A DNA stretch of 15,869 nucleotides, from NCBI GenBank assembly GCA_001790315.1, contig MGCE01000171.1:1-15869 (forward strand), given 5' to 3'. The stretch is from Candidatus Rokubacteria bacterium RIFCSPLOWO2_02_FULL_72_37 (GTDB lineage: Bacteria; Methylomirabilota; Methylomirabilia; Rokubacteriales; CSP1-6). The position numbers were made by a program, and so were the translations under genes. Positions 1 to 5,925 of the stretch are shown here, in pieces. The notes beneath the pieces are model-generated. The model worked only from the letters and a program-made list of their open reading frames with translations, did no database searches and was not told the origin of the DNA. Each line of letters opens with the position of its first letter. Within the stretch, counting starts at the first letter, position 1.

Positions 1-202
1 GGTCGAGAAGCTCGCGCTCTCGAGCGTCGAAATCGGCCTCGGCGATCTGCTTCGCCTCCAGCATCAGGTAGAGCTGCCGCAGCTCCTCGGTGACGGCATC
101 CGCCTCGTGGGCCATTGCCTCTCGCGCTGCATCGTGAACCTTCTCCGCGATCCACCGGAGCCCACTGAGCGGTGCGAGCAGCAGATCGTCAACGAGCAGC
201 AC
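1..202 (-). CDS. gvpG: Gas vesicle protein GvpG (C-terminus cut by window edge)
   Basis: Sixty-seven residues are visible and the frame runs off the left edge. GvpG is a small helical accessory protein needed for gas vesicle assembly in organisms that carry it; its exact step is not settled. The visible part starts MLLVDDLLLAPLSGLRW, the hydrophobic opening with a PxSG turn that typifies the family. A charged helix follows (EEADAVTEELRQLYLMLEA-like, residues about 31-50), then the DFDARERELLD region expected near the C-terminus. GvpG is usually about 80-90 aa, so only a short tail should be missing. The start is a GTG with AGAGGAG upstream. It begins 30 nt after the stop of a GvpF/L gene, the usual gvpF/L-gvpG pairing. 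Confidence 0.88.
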   Translation of the reverse strand, partial: MLLVDDLLLAPLSGLRWIAEKVHDAAREAMAHEADAVTEELRQLYLMLEAKQIAEADFDARERELLD

Positions 203-232
203 GGCCGTGTCTCCTCTGGCGCCAATCCGCGT

Positions 233-1024
233 TCACACAAGAGCCTGGGCCGGCGCCCGCCCGGGCTTGAAGTCCAGGGCCATGTCGGCAAAATTGTGGG
301 GCGGCCACGGGCCGGTGTAGTCGAACGCGTACCTGTTGTCGAAGAGCTGAGCGGCCTCGAACACGGCAGCCTCGAACTCCTCCTGCCGATCGCGCTTCAC
401 AAGGCAGGCCAGGTGGATCACTTCTCGCTCGTTGCGCGGTGTGTTGCGTTTGGTCTCGACGCAGCGAGGCGCGAGGATCTCTTCCACCCGCTCCGCGTGT
501 GTCTCCCGATCCTCGCTGAGCAGGCGGTCGAACAGGCGCCCCACTTCAATCTTGTCGTTCTGCGACGGCTCGCGGTGCCCGGTCAAGAACCGATCGCGTG
601 CCGCACGCAGTTCGGGATGCGTATCGACGAAATGTTCGAAGATGTTGGGCACGTCCCACGTGACTCTCAGCCCCATCTCCACGCAGCGTGTGACCTGCCG
701 CAGGGTGTCCAACACGGCCTTGTGGTTGCGGGAGAGGATCTGGCACAGCGCCTTCCGCCCGTCCGCCACGGTGCCGAACGCGACGGGCAGGACGGCGTCA
801 GTCTCCGCCATCAGGCGCTTCAGCACTGCATGATGGGCGGCCAGGTGACGGCGTTCCGGCCGCAGCCTCTCGGGGACGCCACTGACCACCGCGGAGACGC
901 GGCCGCTCGTCATCGAGTACACCGTGTCACCCTCGAGGCCAATCGGACCGAGGATCGCGCCATCGAGCCCAGAAACGATCGCGTACAGATACAGCTTCTC
1001 GTTGGACAGCGGTTGCTTGGACAT
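233..1024 (-). CDS. gvpF/L: Gas vesicle protein GvpF/GvpL family (copy 1)
   Basis: A 263-aa GvpF/L protein. Family members are accessory proteins thought to bind GvpA monomers and help nucleate or build the vesicle shell in the cytoplasm. Family marks are the N-terminal strand LYLYAIVSG (about 11-19), the central PVAFGTV (about 80-86), the CVEMGLRV segment (about 113-120) and the C-terminal DYTGPWPPHNFADM, the characteristic GPWPxYNF-like motif. Length fits the family. The ATG lies 3 nt after the stop of the zinc-ribbon gene, so translation is probably coupled; its own ribosome site is weak. It is one of three paralogues here and, with gvpG, belongs to the structural block rather than the regulatory block. 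Confidence 0.93.
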   Translation of the reverse strand: MSKQPLSNEKLYLYAIVSGLDGAILGPIGLEGDTVYSMTSGRVSAVVSGVPERLRPERRHLAAHHAVLKRLMAETDAVLPVAFGTVADGRKALCQILSRNHKAVLDTLRQVTRCVEMGLRVTWDVPNIFEHFVDTHPELRAARDRFLTGHREPSQNDKIEVGRLFDRLLSEDRETHAERVEEILAPRCVETKRNTPRNEREVIHLACLVKRDRQEEFEAAVFEAAQLFDNRYAFDYTGPWPPHNFADMALDFKPGRAPAQALV

Positions 1025-1027
1025 TTC

Positions 1028-1243
1028 TCAGTACCGTCGCACGGCGGGCTCGTGCACCGGAGCCGCCGCCGCTGACTCCTCCAAGGGACGTTCCCGCGTC
1101 ACCGCGGCCGCCTTGAGGCCGCCCGCCTCCGTCTTGAGTTCCAGGATCGCGCCGCACGTGGAGCACTTGATCTGCCCTGCGTAGTCGTCATACGCATCGC
1201 CCAGATCGACTTTGTGCCCGCAAGAGAGACAGATGATTTTCAT
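1028..1243 (-). CDS. 71-aa zinc-ribbon protein in the gvp operon
   Basis: A short protein with a treble-clef or zinc-ribbon pattern: C5-x2-C8, then C27-x2-C30 about 18 residues later (MKIICLSCGHKVDLGD... IKCSTCGAIL). The C-terminal half (about 40-71) is Ala/Pro/Glu-rich and probably unstructured. I chose the internal ATG at 1243 because AGGAGGAA lies 8 nt upstream and because this ATG overlaps the previous stop as ATGA; a longer upstream extension is low-complexity. Function is unknown. Such ribbons bind zinc and often contact nucleic acid or protein, but nothing here tells which. It sits between an 86-aa basic protein and a GvpF/L gene with no space on either side. Confidence 0.82.
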   Translation of the reverse strand: MKIICLSCGHKVDLGDAYDDYAGQIKCSTCGAILELKTEAGGLKAAAVTRERPLEESAAAAPVHEPAVRRY

Positions 1244-1500
1244 CGGACGAGTTCCTCCTGGTCGCCGTGTTCCGCCAAACGCTGAAAGCCACTCCTCGTG
1301 CGGACGCGTACCCGGTGAGCCTCCCACAGCCGGGCAAGCCAGCGCCGGCGCGACCGGCTGTTGCAGCGGCCAACCTCGGCCCACGTGACCCGCCTCGCAT
1401 CCTGTGCCGGGGCGGCCACCCCGGTGGATGCCGGGCACGCCCGGAACCCTTTCACGTGGCGGGCGCCGCGGATGTGGGTAGCCGTCGGAACGGTCAGCAT
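1240..1500 (-). CDS. 86-aa basic protein of unknown function
   Basis: No family recognised. The 86-residue product is rich in Arg, with a central stretch WAEVGRCNSRSRRRWLARLW (about 41-60) that could be an amphipathic, membrane- or nucleic-acid-binding helix, and two cysteines (about 22 and 47). Support for it being a gene: its TGA overlaps the next ATG (ATGA at 1240-1243); AAGGGGA precedes the start; roughly four in five third codon positions are G or C; and without it there would be a 270-nt hole in an otherwise gapless operon. A GTG one codon earlier (1503) is an alternative start. The opposite strand is also open here but lacks these signals. Confidence 0.55.
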   Translation of the reverse strand: MLTVPTATHIRGARHVKGFRACPASTGVAAPAQDARRVTWAEVGRCNSRSRRRWLARLWEAHRVRVRTRSGFQRLAEHGDQEELVR

Positions 1501-1513
1501 CACGGATTCCCCT

Positions 1514-1825
1514 TCAATATCGAAGCTTGAGGCCGGCCGCGCCTCCGTTGAAGGCTCGCCGGCCCCCAGGGCTGGCCGTTGCCGCCCGAGCGGCGCCGCG
1601 CTCGGCAAGCGCGTGGAGAAGAGCGGCCTTCTCGCGCTCGATTTCGTGCAGCCGCGCGTCCAGATCCTGTAGACGCTTCAGCGCGCTGTCCTTTTCCCGC
1701 CCTTTGCGCGCCTTTTCCATCTCGAGGCAGGTGATCTGCATGTAGGCCATGTACGGGTTGGCGATACGGTCGACCCTTCCCGAAAGCGTCTTCATGTCCC
1801 GCATGCTCTTTCGCGGTAGCGACAT
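1514..1825 (-). CDS. 103-aa coiled-coil protein of the gvp operon
   Basis: A small protein with a basic N-terminus (MSLPRKSMRDMKTLSGRVD), a short NPYMAYMQITCLEMEKARKG segment (about 23-42) and a strongly charged helix with heptad-like spacing (about 43-76, KRLQDLDARLHEIEREKAALL). The tail is Gly/Ala-rich. I recall similar short proteins near other bacterial gvp clusters but cannot name a characterised one, so the function is left open; a scaffold or adaptor is only a guess. The ATG at 1825 has GGAAGGGA about 8 nt upstream and is preferred over a start 9 codons earlier that would overlap gvpN. It begins 4 nt after the gvpN stop, so it is almost certainly co-translated. Confidence 0.8.
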   Translation of the reverse strand: MSLPRKSMRDMKTLSGRVDRIANPYMAYMQITCLEMEKARKGREKDSALKRLQDLDARLHEIEREKAALLHALAERGAARAATASPGGRRAFNGGAAGLKLRY

Positions 1826-1829
1826 CGGC

Positions 1830-2819
1830 TTATCCCTTCCGGCCCCCGGCACGCCTCATCCGGGAGGCGCACATCCTCCGAACGACCTCGTCGACCTTCT
1901 GGGGCATGAGCGACTCGCCGCCGCGGGTCACTTTCGCCGTATCGATGTTGAGCACGTCGCGGCATATCAACCCGAAAGTGGGATCGTCCCACGGCGCTTC
2001 CGCGTGGCTGCAGACGAGGACGCGCGCGATCGCGATGCACGCCCGGATCGTGGGCCGATGGTTATGTATCCCTGTACCCCGGAGTTCCCTCACAATGTCC
2101 ACGATGACCTCGGCGGCGGCCTCCGGAATGCCCGACCGGGCCGCCGTGATCGCGATCTCCGTGGTCCGGTCGTAGTGCCCCGTGCTGATCGTGATGAGCC
2201 GGTCCATCAGGGCGTCCTGAGTCTTGTGGACGCCGGCATACTCTTCAGGGTTCGAGGTGAAGATCGCGTTGAACCGGGGATGGACCTGCAAGTACCCTTC
2301 GCCGTTGCGGCGAAGCTTGGGCAAGTTGAGGATGCCTTCGCCGAGGACGCTCAGCAACGCGTTGTTGGCTTCGGGACGCGAGCGGGTGAACTCGTCGTAA
2401 ATCAGCGTATCCCCATTCCGGCAGGCCGTGGTGAGCCGGTTGTCCATCCACAGGGTCTTCATTTCCTCTTCCGTCTTCAGGACCGAGTGGATGTAGTTGT
2501 CGACGAGCTTCGCCTTGCGGTACCCGTGGTCGCTGCCGAGCAGATCGGAAGTGCCGAACTCGTCATCACCGTGAATGAGCGTGACGGGACGGCCCAACTT
2601 CGAGGCCACGTGGAAAGCAAGCGTGGTCTTGCCCGATCCGGCGGGTCCCGAGAAGTGCACCGGGTAGCCTGCGTGGAGGTACCTGAGGGCGCGGTCGGCC
2701 AGATCCTGGACCTCGCGCGTGGCGACGAAGGCCTCACTGGCCTCGGGCAGCACATTGTCGGAGCCGACCGGTATTCGAACGGTGGCCTCAGTAGCCAACC
2801 CCAAGCCGTTGTCACTCAT
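1830..2819 (-). CDS. gvpN: Gas vesicle AAA+ ATPase GvpN
   Basis: A 329-aa MoxR-type AAA+ ATPase of the GvpN family, a cytoplasmic accessory protein that promotes gas vesicle enlargement; family mutants elsewhere make small or few vesicles. Walker A is GPAGSGKT at about 58-65, Walker B TLIYDEF at about 138-144 (D142, E143), and a sensor-1-like FTSN at about 187-190. The strings LIHGDDEFGTSDLLG and VHPRFNAIFTSNPEEYAG are typical of GvpN. All catalytic positions look intact. The ATG at 2819 is preceded by GAAAGGA and overlaps the stop of the Cys/His gene as ATGA. It lies within the gvpA transcription unit, three genes downstream of gvpA. Confidence 0.96.
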   Translation of the reverse strand: MSDNGLGLATEATVRIPVGSDNVLPEASEAFVATREVQDLADRALRYLHAGYPVHFSGPAGSGKTTLAFHVASKLGRPVTLIHGDDEFGTSDLLGSDHGYRKAKLVDNYIHSVLKTEEEMKTLWMDNRLTTACRNGDTLIYDEFTRSRPEANNALLSVLGEGILNLPKLRRNGEGYLQVHPRFNAIFTSNPEEYAGVHKTQDALMDRLITISTGHYDRTTEIAITAARSGIPEAAAEVIVDIVRELRGTGIHNHRPTIRACIAIARVLVCSHAEAPWDDPTFGLICRDVLNIDTAKVTRGGESLMPQKVDEVVRRMCASRMRRAGGRKG

Positions 2820-3106
2820 GCCTCGATCCTTTCTTCCCGACCGGCGCCCCACACACTGGCGGTTGCCAGCGCCGGTGCACGCCTACGTTCATCAGCGCGA
2901 TCGGGCCCCTCGTACCGCTGCAGGGCTGTGATGCTGTCGCAGCCACGGAGGACGCGCGCGACGTCGGCGAAGCGCTGCCGCGGGGCGGGCAAATCCAACG
3001 TCCACCCCGGCGTCTCACGTCCGCACTCTGCACAACGCAGGAACACGCGACGAGGCTCGCGGTTCCACAAGTCCTGGTGCCCGTGGACAAGACATTGCAA
3101 ATGCAT
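2816..3106 (-). CDS. Small Cys/His (putative zinc-binding) protein
   Basis: A 96-aa protein starting MHLQCLVHGHQDLWNRE with C5-x2-H8-x-H10, followed by FLRCAECGRETPGW with C25-x2-C28. The pattern suits one bound zinc and resembles a widespread group of short bacterial proteins of unknown role with an N-terminal CLxGH and an RCxxCG. The C-terminal half (about 45-96) is charged and shows no motif. The ATG at 3106 is chosen because the frame upstream crosses the stem-loop repeat at 3123-3184 and reads as non-coding; a run of Gs 5-6 nt upstream is a poor ribosome site. The stop overlaps the gvpN start (ATGA), tying it to gvpN. Confidence 0.72.
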   Translation of the reverse strand: MHLQCLVHGHQDLWNREPRRVFLRCAECGRETPGWTLDLPAPRQRFADVARVLRGCDSITALQRYEGPDRADERRRAPALATASVWGAGREERIEA

Positions 3107-3122
3107 CGAAACCCCCCAAGTC

Positions 3123-3184
3123 GTCGGCAAGGCATCTCGTGGAGACCGTCGGAACAATCTCCACGAGCCATGTCGCCTCGCTAG
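3123..3184 (-). repeat. Stem-loop repeat, copy 1 (after the helical-protein gene)
   Basis: This 62-bp element begins at the stop codon of the helical-protein gene and matches the element after gvpA. On the minus strand it reads CTAGCGAGG, three variable bases, CATGG, then a 10-bp perfect stem CTCGTGGAGA / TCTCCACGAG (3136-3145 and 3158-3167) around a 12-nt loop. A shared tail (CTTGC-x-GAC) closes it. No T-run follows, so it is not a standard intrinsic terminator. Likely roles are mRNA 3'-end protection, processing or partial termination; this is inference. Confidence 0.85.
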
Positions 3185-3528
3185 CCACCAGTCGCCCTCG
3201 CGGCTCGCTTCGAGTGTTCGCGTCCGGTCGGACCCGCCGTAGCGACCGTCCGACACCAGACGGCGCGGGCGCCGGCCAAGTCGGTGCCGAACCCGTTTCG
3301 CAGCGCCGCTACCCGGCTCTTGAGCCCCGACACGAACTCACGGAGGTCGCGCCGCTGACGCCGCGCCATCTCCGCGTGCGCCGCTCGAAATCCACCCTGC
3401 ACCCGGGCCAGCGCGTGTTTCATCTCGACCGCGGCCTGCCTGGTGGCCCCGATCAGTCGCTGACGTTCGCCGCGCGCGGTGTGAATCTCTCCAACAAGCC
3501 GGGTCATATCAGCCGTCAATTGCCCCAT
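3181..3528 (-). CDS. Helical protein directly downstream of gvpA (gvpC position)
   Basis: A 115-aa, almost wholly helical, Ala/Arg-rich protein without a signal peptide or membrane segment. Helix-forming stretches run about 4-40 (GQLTADMTRLVGEIHTARGE...) and 40-92 (GFRAAHAEMARR... FVSGLKSRVAALRNGF). A basic, probably disordered tail ends it. I know similar uncharacterised bacterial proteins with the GFRxAHxEMA and FVSGL strings, but no function. Its place as the first gene after gvpA is where cyanobacteria keep gvpC, which encodes a helical shell-stiffening protein; sequence similarity to GvpC is not evident. AAGGAGGTGA gives a strong ribosome site; ATG at 3528 is chosen, with an adjacent GTG at 3531 possible. 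Confidence 0.8.
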   Translation of the reverse strand: MGQLTADMTRLVGEIHTARGERQRLIGATRQAAVEMKHALARVQGGFRAAHAEMARRQRRDLREFVSGLKSRVAALRNGFGTDLAGARAVWCRTVATAGPTGREHSKRAARATGG

Positions 3529-3556
3529 CACGCTTCACCTCCTTGATGCTCTCATC

Positions 3557-3617
3557 GTCAGCAAGACGTCTCGTGGAGACTGCCCAGCAGTCTCCACGAG
3601 CCATGCTTCCTCGCTAG
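3557..3617 (-). repeat. Stem-loop repeat, copy 2 (after gvpA)
   Basis: This element starts at the gvpA stop codon (TAG at 3616-3614) and shares most positions with copy 1 about 430 bp away. Its stem is longer: 13 perfect base pairs, CTCGTGGAGACTG at 3570-3582 against 3588-3600, closed by a 5-nt loop (3583-3587). It fills most of the gap between gvpA and the next gene, ending about 20 nt before that gene's ribosome site. There is no following T-tract, which argues against a simple terminator. A structure that protects gvpA mRNA or lets only part of the transcripts continue would fit the need for a large excess of GvpA. Confidence 0.9.
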
Positions 3618-3832
3618 GCCGGAGCGGCCGCGCTGGCCGTCAAGCCGATCGCTTCGGCGTACTTCAGGTACGTCTCAACCGAGGCGATCACCACACGGGC
3701 CTCGATCGAGAGCAACTCGATCCCGACCAGGGACACCTTCGCCCAGGCATCGATCACGATGCCTTTGTCCAGGATGCGGTCCACGACTTCCGCCAGGCTG
3801 GACGAATCAGTCGACTTCTGCATCTTTGCCAT
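3614..3832 (-). CDS. gvpA: Major gas vesicle structural protein GvpA
   Basis: A 72-aa GvpA, the small hydrophobic protein that polymerises into the ribbed gas vesicle shell. The core is canonical: SLAEVVDRILDKGIVIDAW, then KVSLVGIELLSIEARVVIA and SVETYLKYAEAIGL, with only the first ten and last eight residues variable. Length matches the family (about 70 aa). Start: the ATG at 3832 has GGAAGG about 11 nt upstream; an in-frame GTG four codons earlier overlaps that ribosome site and is rejected. It is the first gene after a 159-nt gap with a sigma-54 promoter and is followed by a 13-bp stem-loop, so it heads its own transcription unit. Confidence 0.98.
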   Translation of the reverse strand: MAKMQKSTDSSSLAEVVDRILDKGIVIDAWAKVSLVGIELLSIEARVVIASVETYLKYAEAIGLTASAAAPA

Positions 3833-3904
3833 GTCCGTTCTCACCTTCCTTCGTTTTGGAACTTGCCTAAGACCCGCTGTTCTCTCTCCGAGGCTGGCCT
3901 CTAT

Positions 3905-3920
3905 CGCAACCGAGATGCCA
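3905..3920 (-). promoter_or_regulatory. Sigma-54 (-24/-12) promoter of gvpA
   Basis: On the minus strand the sequence is TGGCATCTCGGTTGCG. It matches the sigma-54 consensus TGGCACG-N4-TTGC at nine of the eleven fixed positions, including the essential GG (3919-3918) and GC (3907-3906) at exact spacing. Transcription should start near 3894, leaving a leader of about 62 nt before the gvpA ATG. Sigma-54 promoters need an enhancer-binding ATPase, and one is encoded in the same island (11061-12485). The assignment is from sequence only. Confidence 0.82.
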
Positions 3921-3926
3921 GCGGTC

Positions 3927-3951
3927 CTGCGCGTTTTTCGCAGTATTTCGC
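3927..3951 (-). promoter_or_regulatory. Possible activator-binding repeats upstream of the gvpA promoter
   Basis: Just upstream of the -24 element are two TTTCGC hexamers on the plus strand at 3936-3941 and 3946-3951. They are exactly 10 bp apart, so they lie on the same face of the helix. Overlapping them is an imperfect dyad, CTGCG (3927-3931) and CGCAG (3939-3943). Either could be a protein-binding site. The location is closer to the promoter than usual for an NtrC-type enhancer, so this is a low-confidence call. Confidence 0.3.
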
Positions 3952-3968
3952 GACGCTGGAGAAAGAAC

Positions 3969-3992
3969 GCGGCCGAGGAATGGTGCGGCCGC
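3969..3992 (-). terminator. Weak terminator-like hairpin after the regulatory operon
   Basis: Starting in the stop codon of the receiver gene, the minus strand can fold a 6-bp GC stem (GCGGCC at 3992-3987 with GGCCGC at 3974-3969) with a 12-nt loop. It is followed by GTTCTTTCT. The stem is short and the T-run is interrupted, so termination is probably partial at best. Readthrough from the ten-gene upstream operon into gvpA therefore remains possible. Confidence 0.35.
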
Positions 3993-4414
3993 TATGGAAC
4001 TGGCGCAATGACACGGGAGGTCGAGACTACCTGCGAGAGCACCTCGCGCGCGATCGCCTCGACCTGTTGGTGCAGGATTGGTTTACCGACGAAATCAGCG
4101 ATGAGGCCCGCGACCATCGCCTGGCGCACCTCGGCGTCATCACAGTAGAAATAGCCCGAGACCAGGACGATGCGGGCTGCAGCATCGCCCTCCCGGATGC
4201 GGCGCGCCAGGTCGAGGCCGTCCAGGTCCGGCAACTTGGCATCGATAAAGGCGAGGTGGAAGCGCTGCGACTTCGCGAGGCGAAGCGCCTCTCGGCCGCT
4301 CGTCGTGGTCACCGGGACGATGCCTGTGCTCTTCAGGATGTGCGTCAGGGCCCAACAGATGTCCGGTTCGTCGTCTACGATGAGGACCCTCACGGGCGCA
4401 CCGTTCCGGATCAT
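3992..4414 (-). CDS. Single-domain (receiver-only) response regulator, partner of the adjacent kinase
   Basis: A 140-aa CheY-like receiver domain with no output domain. The acidic pair is at D14-D15 (VLIVDDEPD), the phosphoacceptor is D58 (LAFIDAKLPD), the switch Ser is in VLVSGYF (about 83-89), and the conserved Lys is K111 (FVGKPI). All key residues are present, so it should accept phosphate. Its ATG overlaps the stop of the histidine kinase gene as ATGA (4411-4414), making the kinase its likely donor. Lacking DNA-binding parts, it could act as a phosphate sink, a relay or a protein-binding switch. It is the last gene before the gvpA promoter. Confidence 0.93.
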   Translation of the reverse strand: MIRNGAPVRVLIVDDEPDICWALTHILKSTGIVPVTTTSGREALRLAKSQRFHLAFIDAKLPDLDGLDLARRIREGDAAARIVLVSGYFYCDDAEVRQAMVAGLIADFVGKPILHQQVEAIAREVLSQVVSTSRVIAPVP

Positions 4415-5925
4415 TGCCGTATTCCGTTCTTGAGAAGCGGCAGTCTCACGGTGAACGTGGAGCCCTGGCCTTCGACGCTCTCGACGTCGATGGCCCCAAA
4501 GTGCTGCCGCACGATCGAATGGCAGATGGACAGCCCCAATCCCGTCCCCTGACCAACCGGCCTCGTCGTGTAGAACGGATCGAAGATTCTCTCGATTTCC
4601 GACGCACGTATGCCGTCCCCCGTATCACTGATCTGGACTCGCACCTCCGCGCCTGCCCGATCCAGGGCGGTGCGCAGCAGCCCGCCGCCCGGCATGGCGC
4701 CCAACGCGTTCAGAAAGAGGTTGATGAACACCTGCTGCAGCAGACCGGGCACTCCACTCACGAGCACCGGGTTGCCAGGCAACTCGATGTTCATCTCGAC
4801 CTGCTGAGTCCCGGCCTGGGCGGCCGCCAGCGCGGCCGCATCCCGAACGACCCGCACGAGATCCACCTGCACCATGTTGGGCTGTTCACCCGGGCGGGCG
4901 AAGTGCAGGAGGTTCTCGATGATGCGCGAGGCCCGCTCGATACCCGTGAGGATCTTGGCCCTGCACTCCCGGCGAAAGTCGGGGTCCTCGGGCTCTTCCG
5001 AGAGAAACTGGGCGGCCGATGAGGCGATCGACAGCGGGTTGCGGATCTCGTGCGCGACGCCGCCGGCCAGGACACCCAGGGCGGCCAGCTTCTGCGACTG
5101 CAGCAAGTGCGCCTCGAACTTGCGCCGCTCGGTCAGATCCCGGCCCACCGCCACAATCGCGACCACCCGGGCCCGATCGTCCTTCATCGTCGAGCCGACC
5201 CACGACACCGGCACGAGCGCTCCGGACTTGGTGACCAGATCCCATTCCGCCACGCCGAAGCCTTTTCCACGCTTGGCCGTTTCGAACCCGCGTCTCGCGT
5301 CCGCTCGGTGCGGCTCAGCGCACAGATCGAAGAACGTGCGGGTTTCCACTTCGCCCAGGGTGAGCCCCGAGATCCTCTCGGCCGCTGCGTTCCAAGTCAG
5401 GATGGTCCCGTCAACCATCGTGGAGAGCACGATGTCGCTGGCGCTTTCCACCACGCTGGCCAGGTGGCGCTCGGCGCGGCGCGCCTCCTCACCCAGCCGC
5501 ACCTGCTCGGTCACGTCCTCGAGCAACAACATCACGTGCTCGATGGCGCCCTTCCAGGAGAACGGGATGAGGCTGTAATAGTAGGTGCGCGTTGCGAGCC
5601 CCGGCGAGCGATAGGTCATCCGCTCGCCCCTCGTCGGCCGGTTGTGCTCGAACGCCGCCCGTACGCGACTCACGAGATCCATCTGTTGAACGATCGCGGG
5701 CGGGAAGACCGCGTCAATACGCTGACCGACGGTGTTTGCTTCGGACCGCAGCGCCTTCTCCACGAAGTTGCGGTTGGCCGAGACGACGCGCATCTGGCTG
5801 TCAATCAAGAGCACCGAGGAGGGGCTGGCGTCCAGCAGCATCGAGTACAGCGTCTTGTAGCGCCCGGCTTCACTGTCTGCAGCCTCTCCGGCACGGCGCG
5901 GCGCGCGGCGGTGAATCTCCCTCAT
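4411..5925 (-). CDS. NtrB-like soluble PAS histidine kinase
   Basis: A 504-aa cytoplasmic sensor kinase with no membrane segment. Two PAS domains occupy about 22-140 (LLDASPSSVLLIDSQMRVVSANRNF) and about 150-268 (VVESASDIVLSTMVDGTILTWNAAAERISG). HisKA follows with the phospho-acceptor H292 (GGVAHEIRNPL). The HATPase domain has an N box (INLFLNALGAMPGGG, about 401-415), G1 (DTGDG, 434-438), F box (FDPFYTT, 448-454) and G2 (GTGLGLS, 460-466). All catalytic boxes are intact. PAS domains could sense redox, light or a ligand; no cofactor residue is obvious. The ATG at 5925 overlaps the preceding GvpF/L stop (ATGA), and its own stop overlaps the receiver gene. Sitting between gvp genes, it is probably the input to gas vesicle control. 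Confidence 0.94.
   Translation of the reverse strand: MREIHRRAPRRAGEAADSEAGRYKTLYSMLLDASPSSVLLIDSQMRVVSANRNFVEKALRSEANTVGQRIDAVFPPAIVQQMDLVSRVRAAFEHNRPTRGERMTYRSPGLATRTYYYSLIPFSWKGAIEHVMLLLEDVTEQVRLGEEARRAERHLASVVESASDIVLSTMVDGTILTWNAAAERISGLTLGEVETRTFFDLCAEPHRADARRGFETAKRGKGFGVAEWDLVTKSGALVPVSWVGSTMKDDRARVVAIVAVGRDLTERRKFEAHLLQSQKLAALGVLAGGVAHEIRNPLSIASSAAQFLSEEPEDPDFRRECRAKILTGIERASRIIENLLHFARPGEQPNMVQVDLVRVVRDAAALAAAQAGTQQVEMNIELPGNPVLVSGVPGLLQQVFINLFLNALGAMPGGGLLRTALDRAGAEVRVQISDTGDGIRASEIERIFDPFYTTRPVGQGTGLGLSICHSIVRQHFGAIDVESVEGQGSTFTVRLPLLKNGIRQ

Noticed and set aside
1749..3242. A 497-codon plus-strand frame
   Set aside because: It runs antisense through gvpN and neighbouring small genes and crosses the stem-loop repeat; no domain is visible.
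3557..3617. Calling the gvpA stem-loop an ordinary intrinsic terminator
   Set aside because: The stem is strong but is followed by ACGTCTTGC, not a T-run, and downstream gvp genes such as gvpN have no promoter of their own that I can see, so readthrough is needed.
3123..3617. A CRISPR-like or mobile-element origin for the two hairpin repeats
   Set aside because: There are only two copies, 430 bp apart and separated by a gene, both anchored at stop codons, with no transposase or terminal repeats nearby.
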